Shown here piece by piece: positions 34,850 to 46,900 of a stretch of 64,000 nt of DNA (position 1 is its first letter; each line of letters starts with the position of its first letter). Origin of the DNA: Areca catechu (Eukaryota; Streptophyta; Magnoliopsida; Arecales; Arecaceae). Made by a program: the position numbers and the translations under genes. Below the pieces are notes generated by a model. It made no database searches and had not been told where the DNA came from. It saw only the letters and a program-made list of their open reading frames with translations. Where the stretch lies: positions 85,507,942 through 85,571,941 of the forward strand of contig CM038044.1 in the NCBI GenBank assembly GCA_021397845.1, read 5' to 3'.

Positions 34850-35739
34850 TGTAATCCCTATTCCTAATGGGGACCTTGTTGGGATAGAAAATTCTAATAA
34901 TGATGTTGCCATCGTAGACATGATCATAGCAAAACATCCTGTAAAAAGAATCATGGTTGATAGTGGAAGCTCCATATATATCATTTTTTATAATGCATTT
35001 ATTAGGATAAATCTATTGCCTAGTTTGCTAAAATCGGTTTTTACCCCTTTAGTCAGCTTCATCGAGGACTCCATTGGAGTCGAAGGGGAAATCACCCTAC
35101 CAGTTATGGCAGTAACCATGCCTCAACAAAGCATTGTCCTAATTACCTTCACTGTCATCCAACTCCCCTCGGCTTATAACATGATCTTGGGATAGCATGG
35201 CTGAACCAACTCGACACGATTATCTTCACCAAGCATCTCCTCATCCAGTTTCTAATCCCACAAGGGATTGAAGAAATGTGAGGCAATCGACGGTAAGCCC
35301 AACATTGTTCTTAAATGATCCTAAGAATCCATAGAGCCCAAGAGGTGCTGACCGTGGAATAGTTAGATCAAAGGGAGCCGAAGATGAGAGGGGGACCTGT
35401 CGAACAACTATTGTCCTTCTCCTTTAGAGAAGGCCCAATGAAAATGAAGCAAGTTGGGGCCCTTCTAGTAAAAGAAGAAAGAAATCGACTGCTTGATTTC
35501 TTGCAGGCCAATTCAGACATGTTCGCTTGGGTGGCATCAAACATGCCAGGGATTCCTCTTGAGGTGACTATGTACAAGCTGAATGTTGACCCCAAGTATA
35601 GGCCAGTCCACCAAAAAAGGAGAAGCTTTGTGCTTGAAAGGCAAAAGGCCATAGACGAGGAGGACGGGAAGCTCCTTACTATGGGGTTCATCTGGAAAGC
35701 TCACTACCCTCGCTGGCTCGTGAATATGGTCATGGTCAA
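34850..35739 (+). pseudogene. TE9 protease and N-terminal reverse transcriptase
   Basis: 34920-35195 encodes the aspartic protease: MVDSGSSIYIIF carries the Asp-Ser-Gly active site, and PLVSFIEDSIGVEGEITLPV with AYNMILG at the end fits the retropepsin fold of Tat elements. A frame break lies near 35195-35384. 35384-35739 holds the RT linker and start: LLDFLQANSDMFAW, MPGIPLEV, KYRPVHQKRRSF, then GFIWKAHYPRWLVNMVMVKK. The frame stops only because TE10 is inserted after the Lys-Lys pair. Confidence 0.82.
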
Positions 35740-36202
35740 AAAGGTGTAAGGGTTTTGGTGACCAGGACGAAAGCATGGATTTCAAAAATTTATTATGAAA
35801 CCACTACCAAACCCTTAACCCAAGACCTCTTTACTAGGAATTAAAACATACAAACATGCATATATAATATAAACTAGAGTTTAGGCACTAACCTGAACCG
35901 CTAGTATCTAATCCGATGAAGAAAACCCTGATTCAGCCTTCTTCTCCACCAGGCACCCAAACATTCGCCCTCCAACAATGATCCACATGAAACTCGGACC
36001 AAGGAAGAACTCCTTCTTCAAGTTGCCTGGGGAAGTGGAACTCTTTCGGCAGCCTTTGGTCTATTGACCACTGTAGGACACCCTGTCCTACTGTAGGGCA
36101 CCAAAGACACTCTCCTAAACCACTTTTGGTTTTAGGACAACCCTCCTCTAGGACCCCTTAGGCTTAAGTCCTAAAACAAAGCCTTGTCCTATTAGAAAAG
36201 AC

Positions 36203-36230
36203 CTTGTCTTAACAAGACAAGTCTTGTCTT
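36203..36230. repeat. Triple inverted repeat in the TE10 LTR
   Basis: CTTGTCTT, AAC, AAGACAAG, T, CTTGTCTT: the middle copy can pair with either neighbour. It is present unchanged in the other LTR at 43822-43849. Its place, downstream of the TATA-like box in element direction, suggests the R/U5 RNA. Confidence 0.85.
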
Positions 36231-36308
36231 AAAGAAAGAAGGAGAGAGAGAGACACTCAGAATAATACTTCGGTGGAATTCTTATATCAGACTCATTTCA
36301 TCGCCCCC

Positions 36309-36320
36309 TATTTATAAATA
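36309..36320 (-). promoter_or_regulatory. Candidate TATA box of the TE10 3' LTR
   Basis: TATTTATAAATA, a perfect palindrome, within cgccccc and ggggcg arms. The other LTR has tatttatagata at the same place near 43931. It lies about 565 bases before the LTR end in element direction. Confidence 0.5.
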
Positions 36321-38188
36321 CAAGAGGGGCGTGTGATATGTCCTCCCATCAACTTATATGATTTTTCAAGACCGAAGAGAAGTTATCTGGCTTGAAAAAT
36401 AATATCTAATAAGCCCATTCATGCACCGAAGGCCTTATTCACATCCCTTCTTTTATCTGGACGAATTATCACTTGCCACATGTCAATTACCGATCCCTAG
36501 GAAGCCAAGAGGTGCCTCTTCAATCTCCAAATATCGGAGATTATGAAGAGTCCTGATAGCAGAAGGACTCTCCATCAAAACCGCGTGCCACATGAAGAGT
36601 TGCAACTCTTCATGCACCGCGCGCGCCATTCTTTTTTCCACACAAATTTCAAAGAATGTTGACCAGTCAAAACATAGGCAATATGGGTGTCATTGGAAAG
36701 AGCATAAGATTTCCTTTCTGACCATATAAATTATATTCAAATCAGAGATCTATAGCTCATTCTGTGCCCTTTGAAGTTAAGGGATCATTTAGGTACCAAG
36801 AGTCCCATGCCGTTGGGACTCTTCATGTATGGTGCCTAAAATGCCCTTAAATCCAAATTAAAATCAGATTTAGCTCTGATTAGGCTAGCCCAACTTAGGA
36901 CTTAACCTAATTTAGGTTTTCCATAATTAGGTTAGCCCAATTAGCAAGCAACCAGACCCAATCCAATTGGGTTAGGAATTTGGTTAGCCTACATATGCTA
37001 GTATGTAATCCGGCTAACCAATTAGGATCCTATGACCCTAATTAAATCATGAATGACTATCTTGGCAAAGTCTCTATTATGTGTGACCCATTGGGTTCCA
37101 CATCTAGCCAGCAGTAGGTTTAGGTTTGAGCCGATTCGATCCGATCAAACCCGATTGACCTAATTAGGTCAAATTGGCTCACCTAATTGTCCAATTCGAA
37201 TCACACATCTAATTGACTCATGAAACCAAATCAATTGCTTCATGAAGACCTACAAGACAAGATTGATGTCTAGCAACATGTCATGCCTACCCGAAAGATG
37301 AGAAATTTTGGTGGATTTACCAAAATACCCTTCAGTGGTGAGTTACCGGGCAATTTAGTCCTTCGATCTACTTGCACCCTGAATATGACTATGGTATGGA
37401 TACTTGTCAAATCCAATTTCATATTCATTCCTTGCTCAATCTGATAATGATGATTCATTAATGAACCATTAGAAACTATTTTTAATGTTCATACTTTGAT
37501 CAAAGATTTTTCGAATCTTCATTTGATTCAAATCATCTGGATGCGCTTCCCTCTTACTAGGGTTGATCGATTCCTTTTTGACCTACTCACAACCTCCATA
37601 TGCAATCCACCATATCCAGTATCACCCCATGCATGACTCGATGTCATGATTGAGTGTGAACCAAAGTATGGATTCATGCATACAAGGTACCATGGTAGTC
37701 TCAGGTCAAAGGACTGCATGCACTACTCCCACTATGAGAACTATCTATTGACAAACAGATAAGGTTCCATTAGATATTCTCAAGCTGGATCCATTCAGTG
37801 AACTCATTCTCTAATGAGCACCCACATCCTAGTATTAGTGTCAAACACAAGTGACTGTGAGATCAGTCACCCTCTTCACCAAGCATACATAGGATGTGCT
37901 GGTCTTACCAGAAACATTGATCCCCTACTCAATATCCCATCGACCAGGAATATTCTAGATTAGGGTTTTAAGGCTTTAGGTCTCACTGGTATGATCTCAT
38001 CATAACCCTAGAACCATAGCCCTAATCTATGGGGTTCATCATATCTTAATAAAATTAATAAGACACAGCATATGATGAAAATAAAATGCCTTTATTAATT
38101 TATAACGTCAATACACTGGTTTGGGATACAAAAGAAAATCCCATCGAAATACAACATTTTGATTGGCCTTTAGGGCATAATCTTTTCA

Positions 38189-38201
38189 GTCTCCCACTTG
38201 C
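38189..38201 (-). other. TE10 polypurine tract
   Basis: GCAAGTGGGAGAC on the element strand, next to the LTR start TGAAAAG. It is bracketed by the inverted repeat GATTGGCCTTTAG (38161-38173) and CTAAAGCCAATC (38203-38214). Confidence 0.85.
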
Positions 38202-38202
38202 A

Positions 38203-41200
38203 CTAAAGCCAATCGTCTTTAAATTTTAATCCCATACAATCGAGGTGGCGATCAAACTCCCGCTGTGGTAGAGCCTTAGTGAATGGGTCTGCTATGTTGT
38301 TCTTCGTTTCTACTCTTTTAATGCAGACTTCTTGTCTTTCAACAATCTCTTGAACGAGATAGAAGCGTCTTAGAATGTGCTTTGATTTGTGATGAGCTCT
38401 AGGTTCCTTAGCTTGAGCGACGGCTCCAGTATTATCACAGTAAAGTGGTACTGGACCTTCAATCTCCGAAACAACGCCCAACTCTGAGATGAACTTCTTC
38501 ATCCAGACAGCTTCCTTGGCAGCTTCACTAATAGCAATGTATTCTACCTCAATTGTTGAGTCAGCTACAGTCTGCTATTTAGAACTCTTCCAGCTTATAG
38601 CTCCTCCATTTAGGATAAAAACATATCCTGAAATAGATTTGCTATCATTTGGATCCGATTGAAAACTAGAATCTGAATAAGCTTCCAGTTTAAGTTCAGA
38701 TCCTCCATATATCAGAAAAATATCCTTAGTCTTTCTCAAGTACTTAAGAATATTTTTCACAGCCTTCCAGTGATCCTCTCCTGGATCAGCCTGAAATCTT
38801 CTGGCTATACCTAAGGCATATGCCACATCAGGCCTGGTACATGACATAGCATACATTATAGATCCTATAGCCGAAGCATAAGGTATAGAACTCATTCTAT
38901 TTCTTTCTTCATGTGTCTTAGAAGACATCTTCTCAAAAAGATGTATGCCATGACCAATGGGCAAGTAACCTCTTTACTTCCCTCCATGCTAAATCTCTTT
39001 AGCACTTGGTCAATGTACCTAGACTGGGATAAGCCTAGCATCCTCCTAGATCGATCTCTATAGATCTTGATACCCAGTATATAGGATGATTCTCCCAAGT
39101 CTTTCATGGAAAACTATTTAGATAACCATACCTTGATTGATTGTAACATTGGGATATCATTCCCAATGAGGAGTATGTCATCCACATACAGAACCAAGAA
39201 AACTATGGCACTCCCACTAGTCTTCTTGTACACACAAGGTTCATCCTCATTTTTGATAAAGTCAAACTCTTTGACTGTCTTATCAAATCGGATGTTCCAA
39301 CTCCTGGATGCTTGCTTTAATCCATAAATGGATTTCTTCAGCCTACATACCTGATTAGGTTTAGTCTCCAAGACAAAACCTTCTGGCTGTGACATATAGA
39401 CCTCTTCCTCAAGGAAACCATTAAGGAATGCGGTTTTCACATCCATTTACCAGATTTTATAATCATGATATGCTGCTATAGCAAGCATGATCCGAATAGA
39501 TTTGAGCATGGCAACAGGAGAAAATGTTTCATCATAATCTATTCCCTGTTTTTGTCTGAAACCCTTAGCCACTAATCTGACTTTATAAGTTTCAACTTGG
39601 CCATCTGCCATAATCTTTTTCTTATAGACCCATTTGCATCTAATAGGGTTAACCCCCTCTGGTGCATCAACCAAAGTCCACACTTGGTTGACATATATGG
39701 AGTCCATTTCGGATCTCATGGCTTCCAGCCATCTGTCTGAGTCCCTACTCATGACAACATCCGTATAGGTTAGAGGCTCATCATTTTCAATGATCCGGGC
39801 TTCATTACTTTCAATAATGAACCCATACCTCTCAGGTGCATGACGCACCCTATCAGACCTATGGATAGGAGTGGTGTGTTCTGGTTCTATACTAACTATG
39901 TTATCATTTGGTTTAGATGTATCTATTTGTTGAACTTCTTCAAGTTCAATATTTCTCCCACTGCCCTTTTTGTAGGATGAACTCTTTCTCCAGAAAAGTG
40001 GCATGCCTACTAACAAAAACTTTTTGTTCAGTAGGGTGATAGAACAGATATCCTATACTATATTTAAGATATCCTACAAATAGACACTTATCTGCTCTAG
40101 CATCCAGCTTATGTCCAAAATTTCTTTTGACATAGGCTAGATATCCCCATATCTTAAGATACTTAAGATTGGGTTTCTTACCCCTCCATATCTCATATGG
40201 AGTGCTAGAGATAGATTTAGATGGTACTCTATTAAAGATATTAGCTACGATTTCCAAGGCATATCCCCAGAAGGAAACAAGTAACTCTGTGAAGCATATC
40301 ATGGACCGTACCATATCTAATAAGGTACGGTTCCTCCTTTCAGCAACACCTTTTAATTGTGATGTGTAAGGAGGGGTCCATTCAGAGATAATCCACTTTT
40401 CTTTAAGGTGATCGAGAAACTCGATGGATAAGTATTCACCTCCTCGATCTGATCAAAGGATTTTAATACTTTTCCCCATTTGTTTCTCTACCATACTTTG
40501 ATACTCTAAAAATTTATCAAAGGCTTCGGACTTATGTTTCATAAGATACACAAATCCGTACCTTGAAAAATCATCAGTAAACGTGATGAAATAAAAGTAT
40601 CCACCCTTGGCTTGAGTTGTCATAGGCCCACATATATCTGTATGTATGAGTCCTAATAACTCAGTTGTCCTTTCTCTATGTCCACTAAATGGAGTCTTTG
40701 CCATTTTACCCATGAGACATGATTCACAAGTTCCTAATGATTCATAATCATAAGGATTAAGGAAATTTTCCTTGTATAACTTGCTAATCCTATTCTCACT
40801 AATATGTCCAAGCCGACAGTGCCAGAGTAAAGTATTGTTTACATCATCTCTCTTTTGTTTGTTACTTACATGAAGTATATTATCATTAGTAGATGGAGTT
40901 AAAATACCATTGCAAAATACGCCACAACATATAATTTCATTAGAAAAGCTGATTGAGCAACCATTGCTCATCACATTCATAGTATAACCTTGTCTAAGTA
41001 ACAAGGGCACAGAAATGATATTTCTAATGACCTTAGGCATATAGTAACAATCTCTCAGCTCTAAAATCCTCCCCGAAGGTAACTTCAAGATATAAGTCCC
41101 TATGGCCTCTGCTTGGATGGACTCTCCCTCCAGCACCGTAGAGCTCGAAGTCTCCTTCCTTCAATACTCTAAGCCTCTGCAGCCCCTGCAATGATTTGCA

Positions 41201-41599
41201 GATATTATGATCACAGGCGATATCCAATATCCAAGTATTTGAAATGGAAGAATCCAATGACAAAATAGTATGAACTTCTTTCATACCTTTTGGTGCATCC
41301 GATGCACCAGGCTTCACACCTGCAAGGTAAGCCTTGCAGTTCCTCTTCCAATGACCCGGCTTGCCACAGAGAAAGCAGGTCATCTGTACGGAGGCATTCT
41401 TTCATTTCTTCTTCTTGATGCCCCTTTTTGGGTTCAATCTCCTCTTGGAACCCTTTCTGCCTGACTTTTTCTTGCTGATCCCATCCACAAGAAGAAGTGG
41501 AGCCTTATTTTTCTTTAAATGGCTCTCTGCTATTTTTAACATGTTTAACAGCTCAGGCAAGGAAGTGTTAAGTTTATTCATATGATAATTAAGAACAAA
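38203..41599 (-). pseudogene. TE10 pol pseudogene: protease, integrase, reverse transcriptase, RNase H
   Basis: Read right to left. A zinc knuckle, CFLCGKPGHWKRNC, lies near 41340-41380, followed by a protease remnant whose active site reads ILDIACDH instead of D-S/T-G. Pre-integrase and integrase are at 41136-39990 (WHCRLGH, CESC, HTDICGP, then SDRGGEY after a stop). The linker has RSDRVRHAPERYGF. RT at 39770-38890 has KTAFLNG and LYVDDILLIGND, with the active Asp pair kept. RNase H is at about 38740-38203 (EAYSDSSF, and DPFTKALPQ at the end). Stops occur near 40465, 39447, 39112, 38573 and between gag and pol; frameshifts near 41130, 39965 and 38960. Confidence 0.93.
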
Positions 41600-42106
41600 C
41601 TATGAAAATGACTCCTGGAGTGACTGCAGGATCAAATCCTGATTCAACTCCCCATCCATAACAAAACCCAATTGACCTAATCGAGTGATCAGGTCAATAA
41701 CCATCAGTACATGGTCTTGTACGGATGTACCTTCTATCATTCTCGCACGGAACAACTGCTTAGATATCTCATATCTAGCAGTTCGACTATGTTCTTCATA
41801 TAGCTCTTTTAGATTGAGCAGTATGGAGTTAGTGTCCATGCTATCATGTTGCCTCTGCAACTCATTGTTCATAGAGGCAAGCATGATACATTTAATAGTG
41901 AGTGAGTCATTTTGCCACATCTTGTATGTGGTCTTTTCCTCTTGCGAGGCATCTTCCCCTAAAGGTTCCAAGGTAGGGGTATCAAGAATGTAAGAAAGTT
42001 TTTCCTGGCTGAGTACTATCTTTAGGTTTCTCAACCAGTCAACAAAGTTCGGTCTAGTCAATTTATTGGCATCAAGTATACTACGGAGTGAGAGTGAAGA
42101 GGCCAT
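41600..42106 (-). pseudogene. TE10 gag
   Basis: ATG at 42106, 168 residues to a TAG, MASSLSLRSILDANKLTRP onward. The copia capsid part has NFVDWLRNLKIVLSQEK and DHVLMVIDLITRLGQLG. Reading through the TAG in the same frame gives the normal continuation and reaches a TGA before the zinc knuckle, so the original Gag was longer and joined to pol. Both stops could come from C-to-T changes. Gag would build the particle and bind element RNA through the leader. Confidence 0.9.
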
Positions 42107-42293
42107 TTAATCTACATTAACAAAGAACATAACATAAGCAAATAACCAATGTTGACAAAACATAATTAAATTATGACTTTAACTTAATTATGTCTTCCAT
42201 TATTTTATCAAGCATCATAACCCTCTATATGATGATCGAGAAACCCTAATTGGTTTTCTTAGTGGGGTTGAGATCCTAATTCCTTATAAAAAA

Positions 42294-42593
42294 CCTTGTA
42301 TGTACACAACAAATCTTTTATAAGTTCAAAGGTACGAAAACTCTTTCCAATTGTATCTCATACAATTCTCAACAAAACCTGGCCTCTAAAATATTAATAG
42401 CCTTATGTGTGCACAACAAACTATAATATTTTTAGTTAATTAAGACCCTTCATTCCTTTATAGTCATGATTATAATAATAATATCCTTGTGTGTTCACAA
42501 CAAAGTACTATATTAAATAATGCCATAAGCATCAAATGCACCAGGCCAAAATTGTGTTAGTTACCATAATAGGCCTTGTGTGTACACAACAAA
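42294..42593 (-). repeat. Four spaced small hairpins in the TE10 leader
   Basis: Copies start at 42294, 42401, 42485 and 42574, of the type ccTTGTGtgtaCACAAcaaa on plus. The stem is TTGTG/CACAA in copies 3 and 4; copies 1 and 2 need one G-U pair on the RNA strand. Spacings 107, 84 and 89 compare with 107, 82 and 93 in TE1. Confidence 0.8.
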
Positions 42594-42737
42594 CCTAATA
42601 CGGATCATAATATAATAATGACCTAGCATGAAGGAAAGCCTAATGTAGTGAATATTACACTAAGCATATCAATCAATAATTAAGTTAATCTTATTAGCCA
42701 GGTAAGTGGAAGAGTAGTGGGAGTCCCCCCGTTGCTT

Positions 42738-42770
42738 TCCAAGATACCAATAAAAATTGGCCAGGTCAGT
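42738..42770 (-). other. Leader block II hairpin in TE10
   Basis: Element strand: GACCTGGCCAATTTTTATTG then GTATCTTGG. Stem CCAAT/ATTGG with a 4 nt loop. The right half is more diverged than in the other elements. Confidence 0.65.
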
Positions 42771-43172
42771 CAACGGAACCAATTAAAAACCACGTCCTCT
42801 TTACCGATCATGAACCACTTTTCCTAGACACCGAATGATCAACTAATCATCTTGATTATTTTGCTTTTCGTATATGACACTACAACTTAATATAATTTTA
42901 ATAGAGGGTAATTCAAACAGAAGCACATTCTAATATTATCATTCATCAACCATGCATCATATATCATTTTATAATGTGCCAAGTGTGTCATCATACTAGG
43001 ACAACCATCTACCACATAATGGATCCATCATTATGCTAGGGCAACCTTATTTCAGTATGATGACTAGAAAGCTAAACATATCTCTATATCGGTTAATGTT
43101 TAAGTGAAAACCCTAACCAGTGACATACATATATGCATAAACATATCAATCATATGTAACTTTAAACTTTTG

Positions 43173-43330
43173 TAGAGTCCTACAAAATTGGACAACTTCA
43201 AATTTTGTAGAGTCCTACAAAAATGGGCAACCTCAAGAGTCCTACAAAATTGGGCAACTTCAAATTTTGTAGTCCTACCAAAATGGACAACCTCAAGAGT
43301 CCTACAAAATTGGGCAACTTCAAATTTTGT
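43173..43330 (-). repeat. Minisatellite beside the TE10 primer site
   Basis: Alternating units of about 35 and 27 bases beginning agagtcctac or agtcctac, two and a half times. The long unit contains ACAAAATT and AAATTTTGT, which pair over a loop of about 10 bases, so three hairpins are possible. It starts about 20 bases from the primer site in element direction. Confidence 0.85.
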
Positions 43331-43351
43331 ATGATTAGCCCTAATAAGGTG

Positions 43352-43363
43352 GCTCTGATACCA
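43352..43363 (-). other. TE10 primer binding site (tRNA-iMet type)
   Basis: TGGTATCAGAGC on the minus strand, one base from the LTR edge at 43365. Confidence 0.93.
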
Positions 43364-43364
43364 T

Positions 43365-45815
43365 TGTAAAAGTTTTGGCGACCAGGGCAGAAGCGTGGAT
43401 TTCAAAAATTTATTATGAAACCACTACCAAACCCTTAACCCAAGACCTCCTTACTAGGAATTAAAACATACAAACATGCATATATAATATAAACTAGAGT
43501 TTAAGCTCCAACCCGACCGCTAGTATCCAATCCGATGAAGAAAACCCTGATTCAGCCTTCTTCTCCACCAGGCACCCAAACGTTCACCCTCCAACGGTGA
43601 TCTACACGAAACTCGGACCATGGAAGAACTCCTTCTTCAAGTTGCTTGGAGAAGTGGAACTCTTTTGGCAGCCTTTCGTCTATTGACCAGTGTAGGACAC
43701 CCTGTCCTACTGCAGGGCACTAAAGACACTCTCCTAAACCACTCTTGGTTTTAGGACAACCCACCTCTAGGACCCCTTAGGCTTATGTCCTAAAACAAAG
43801 CCTTGTCCTATTAGAAAAGACCTTGTCTTAACAAGACAAGTCTTGTCTTAAAGAAAGAAGGAGGGAGAGAGAGACACTCAGAATAATACATTGGTGGAAT
43901 TCTTATATCAGACTCATTTCACCGCCCCCTATTTATAGATACAAGAGGGGCGTGTGATATGTCCTCCCATCAACTTATCAGATATGATTTTTCAAGACCG
44001 AAGAGAAGTTATCTGGCTTGAAAAATCATATCTAATAAGCACATTCATGCACCGAAGGCCTTATTCACATCCCTTCTTTTATCTGGATGAATTCTCACTT
44101 GCCACATGTCAATTACCGATCCCTAGGAAGCCAAGAGGTGCCTCTTCAATCTCCAAACATCGGAGATTATGAAGAGTCATGATAGCAGAAGGACTCTCCA
44201 TCAGAATTGTGCACCACATGAAGAGTTAAGACTCTTCATGCACCACATGCGCCATCCTTCTTCCATGCAAATTTTAAAGAATGTTCACCAGTGAAAATAT
44301 AGGCAATATAGGTGTCATTGGAAAGAGCATAAAATTTTCTTTCTGACTCTATAAATTATATTCAAATCAGAGATCTATAGCTCATTCTGTGCCCTTTTGA
44401 AGTTAAGGTATCATTTAGGTACCAAGAGTCCCATGCCATTGGGACTCTTCATGTATGGCACCTAAAATGCCCTTAAATCCAAATTAAAATCAGATTTAGC
44501 TCTGATTAGACTAACCCCACTTAGGACTCAACCTAATTTAGGTTTTTCATAATTAGATTAGCCCAATTAGCAAGCAACCGGATCCAATCTAATTGGGCTT
44601 GGAATTTGGTTAGCCTACATATGCTAGTATGTAATCCGGCTAACCAATTAGGATCCTATGATCATAATTAAATTATGAATGACTTCCTTGGCCAAGTCTC
44701 TATTGTGTGTGACCCATTGGGTTCCATATCTAGCCAGCAGTAGGTTTAGGTTTGAGCCGATTCAATCCGATTGAACCCGATTGACCTAATTAGGTCAAAT
44801 TGGCTCACCTAATTGTCCAATTCGAATCATACATCGAATTGACTCATGAAACCAAATCAATTGGTTCATGAAGACCTACAAGACAAGATTGACATCTAGC
44901 AACGTATCATGCCAACCCGGAAGATGAGAAATTTTGGTGGATTTACCAAAATACCCTTCAGTGGTGAGTTACCGAGCAATTCAGTCCTTCGACCTACTTG
45001 CACCCTGAATATGACTATGGATATGGATACTTGTCAAATTCAATTTCATATTCATTCCTTTCTCAATCTAATAATGATGATTCATTAATGAACCATTAGA
45101 AACTATTTCTAATGTTTATACTTTGATCAAAGATTTTTCGAATCTTCATTTGATTGAAATCATCTGGATGCGCTTCCCTCTTACTAGGATTGATCGATTC
45201 CTTTTTGACCTACTCACAACCTCCATATGCAATCCACCATACCCAGTATCACCCCATGCATGACTCAGTGTCATGATTGAGTGTGAGCCAAAGTATGGAT
45301 TCATGCATACAAGGTACCATGGCAGTCTCAGGTCAAAGGACCACATGCACCACTCCGACTATGAGAACTATCTTTTGACAAACAGATAAGGTTCCATTAG
45401 ATGTTCTCAAGCTGGATCCATTCAGTGAACTCATTCTCTAATGAGCACCCACATCCTAGTATCAGTGTCAAACACAAGTGACTGTGATATCAGTCACCCT
45501 CTTCACCAAGCATACATAGGATGTGCTGGTCTTACCGGAAACATTGATCCCTTACTCAATATCCCATCGACCAGGAATATTCTAGATTAGGATTTTAAGA
45601 CTTTAGGTCTCTCTGGTATGATCTCATCATAACCCTAGAACCATAGCCCTAATCTATGGGGTTCATCATATCTTAATAAAATTAATAAGACATAGCATAT
45701 GATGAAAATAAAATGCCTTTATTAATTGATATTGTCAATACACTGGTTTGGGATACAAAAGAAAATCCCATCGAAATACAATATTTCGATTGGCCTTTAG
45801 GGCATAATCCTTTCA
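43365..45815 (-). repeat. TE10 5' LTR
   Basis: 2451 bp with TG and CA ends, followed by the target repeat AAAGG at 45816-45820. It aligns along its whole length to 35745-38188. Confidence 0.96.
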
Positions 45816-45820
45816 AAAGG

Positions 45821-46900
45821 CCAGTAGGAAGTGAAAGATCTATGTCAATTACACTGACCTTAATTGGGCATGTCTGAAGGATAGCTTCTTGCTATCTAAA
45901 ATCGATCAGCTCATTGACACAATGTCCGGGCACAGGTTACTCAGCTTCATGGATGCATTCTCGGGATACAACAAATTCGTATGGCCCAGAGGATGAAGAA
46001 CACACTGCATTCATTACAGACAAAGGCATGTACTACTATAAGGTGATGCATTTTGGTCTAAAGAATGTGGGTGTGACCTACCAATACCTAGTCACAAGGT
46101 CTTTAAAGACCAAATAGGTCACACAACATGCAAGTCTACATCAATGACATGTTTGTTAAAAGCAAGGAAGAAGTCGACCACATTGCTGACCTAAAAGAAA
46201 TCTTCAACAATCTTTGCCTCCATTGAATGAAATTGAATCCAACCAAGTATGCATTTGGCATCACGGTAGGAAAATTTCTTGGATTCATGGTCACCCAGCT
46301 TGGAATTAAAGCAAATTTGGAGAAAATCTAGGTAATAATGGACATGAGGCATTGACTTCCAAGAAGGAGGTCTAGCACTTTACCAACTGCATAGCCATCC
46401 TTAGTCACTTTATCTCTCACTCCACTAAATGTTGTCTGCCATTCTTCAGAGTATTGTGCAAGATGCATGGCTTTGAGAAATTGAAGAAGTTCCTCACTTC
46501 ACCTCCCTTACTATCCAGACCTAAAGTTGGAGAGGAGCTTTTCCTATACTTGGCCATATCTTTGGAGGTGGTCGTTTGGTGCTTGTCTGTGGTAATAAAG
46601 ACGGCACCCAAAAGCCAGTCTACTGTGTCAACAAGGTATTGCATGATGCAGAAACCAGGTATACTCGATTCGAAAGGATTGTTTTTACACTAACCATCTT
46701 TGCTTAGTGCCTTCGGCCATACTTCAAGCTCACCCGATTGTGGTTCTCACTTACCAATCTTTGAGACCCATGTTGAGCCAGTCGAACACTTCAGGACTCC
46801 TAGTGAAGTAGGTGATAAAGCTTAGTGAGTTTGACATCTCGTACCACCCGAGCTAGTATACAGACTCTCTGATAGAATGCACGTAGGTAGATGGCGAGCT
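45821..46900 (+). pseudogene. TE9 reverse transcriptase, continued, and connection
   Basis: Continues RT after TE10: KWKIYVNYTDLNWACLKDSF, then KIDQLIDTMSGHRLLSFMDA, a shift, DEEHTAFITDKGMYYYKVMH and, in another frame, VYINDMFVKSKEEVDH (the active site Y-x-D-D reads as Tyr-Ile-Asn-Asp by my reading of tacatcaatgac). Next come MKLNPTKYAFGI and KFLGFMVTQLGI. Several frameshifts and stops are present. A degenerate first RNase H part follows to about 46750. Confidence 0.8.

Larger units (their letters stand above)
35745..38188 (-). repeat. TE10 3' LTR
   Basis: 2444 bp with TG and CA ends, the left of a pair with 43365-45815. It contains inverted repeats of CTTGTCTT (36203-36230), a TATA-like core in a GC-rich frame (36302-36331) and no credible gene. 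Confidence 0.96.
42107..43351 (-). other. TE10 untranslated leader
   Basis: 1.25 kb without genes. In element order it has a minisatellite with hairpin potential (43173-43330), leader block II (42738-42770) and four small hairpins (42294-42593). Leader hairpin I of TE1, TE4 and TE12 is not found; the minisatellite takes its place next to the primer site. Confidence 0.75.
35745..45815 (-). mobile_element. TE10: Ty1/copia retrotransposon, complete structure
   Basis: 10.07 kb with LTRs 35745-38188 and 43365-45815, TSD AAAGG, primer site 43352-43363, polypurine tract 38189-38201, and one gag-pol region. Every structural part is present, but coding is broken by nonsense codons and three frameshifts. 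LTRs differ by a few percent by eye. Gag and pol resemble the Angela/Tork group of copia elements, which I infer from motifs only. Confidence 0.96.

Noticed and set aside
35368..35785. Minus-strand frames of 107 and 82 residues
   Set aside because: Shadows of the TE9 RT linker on plus, which matches Tat-like pol.
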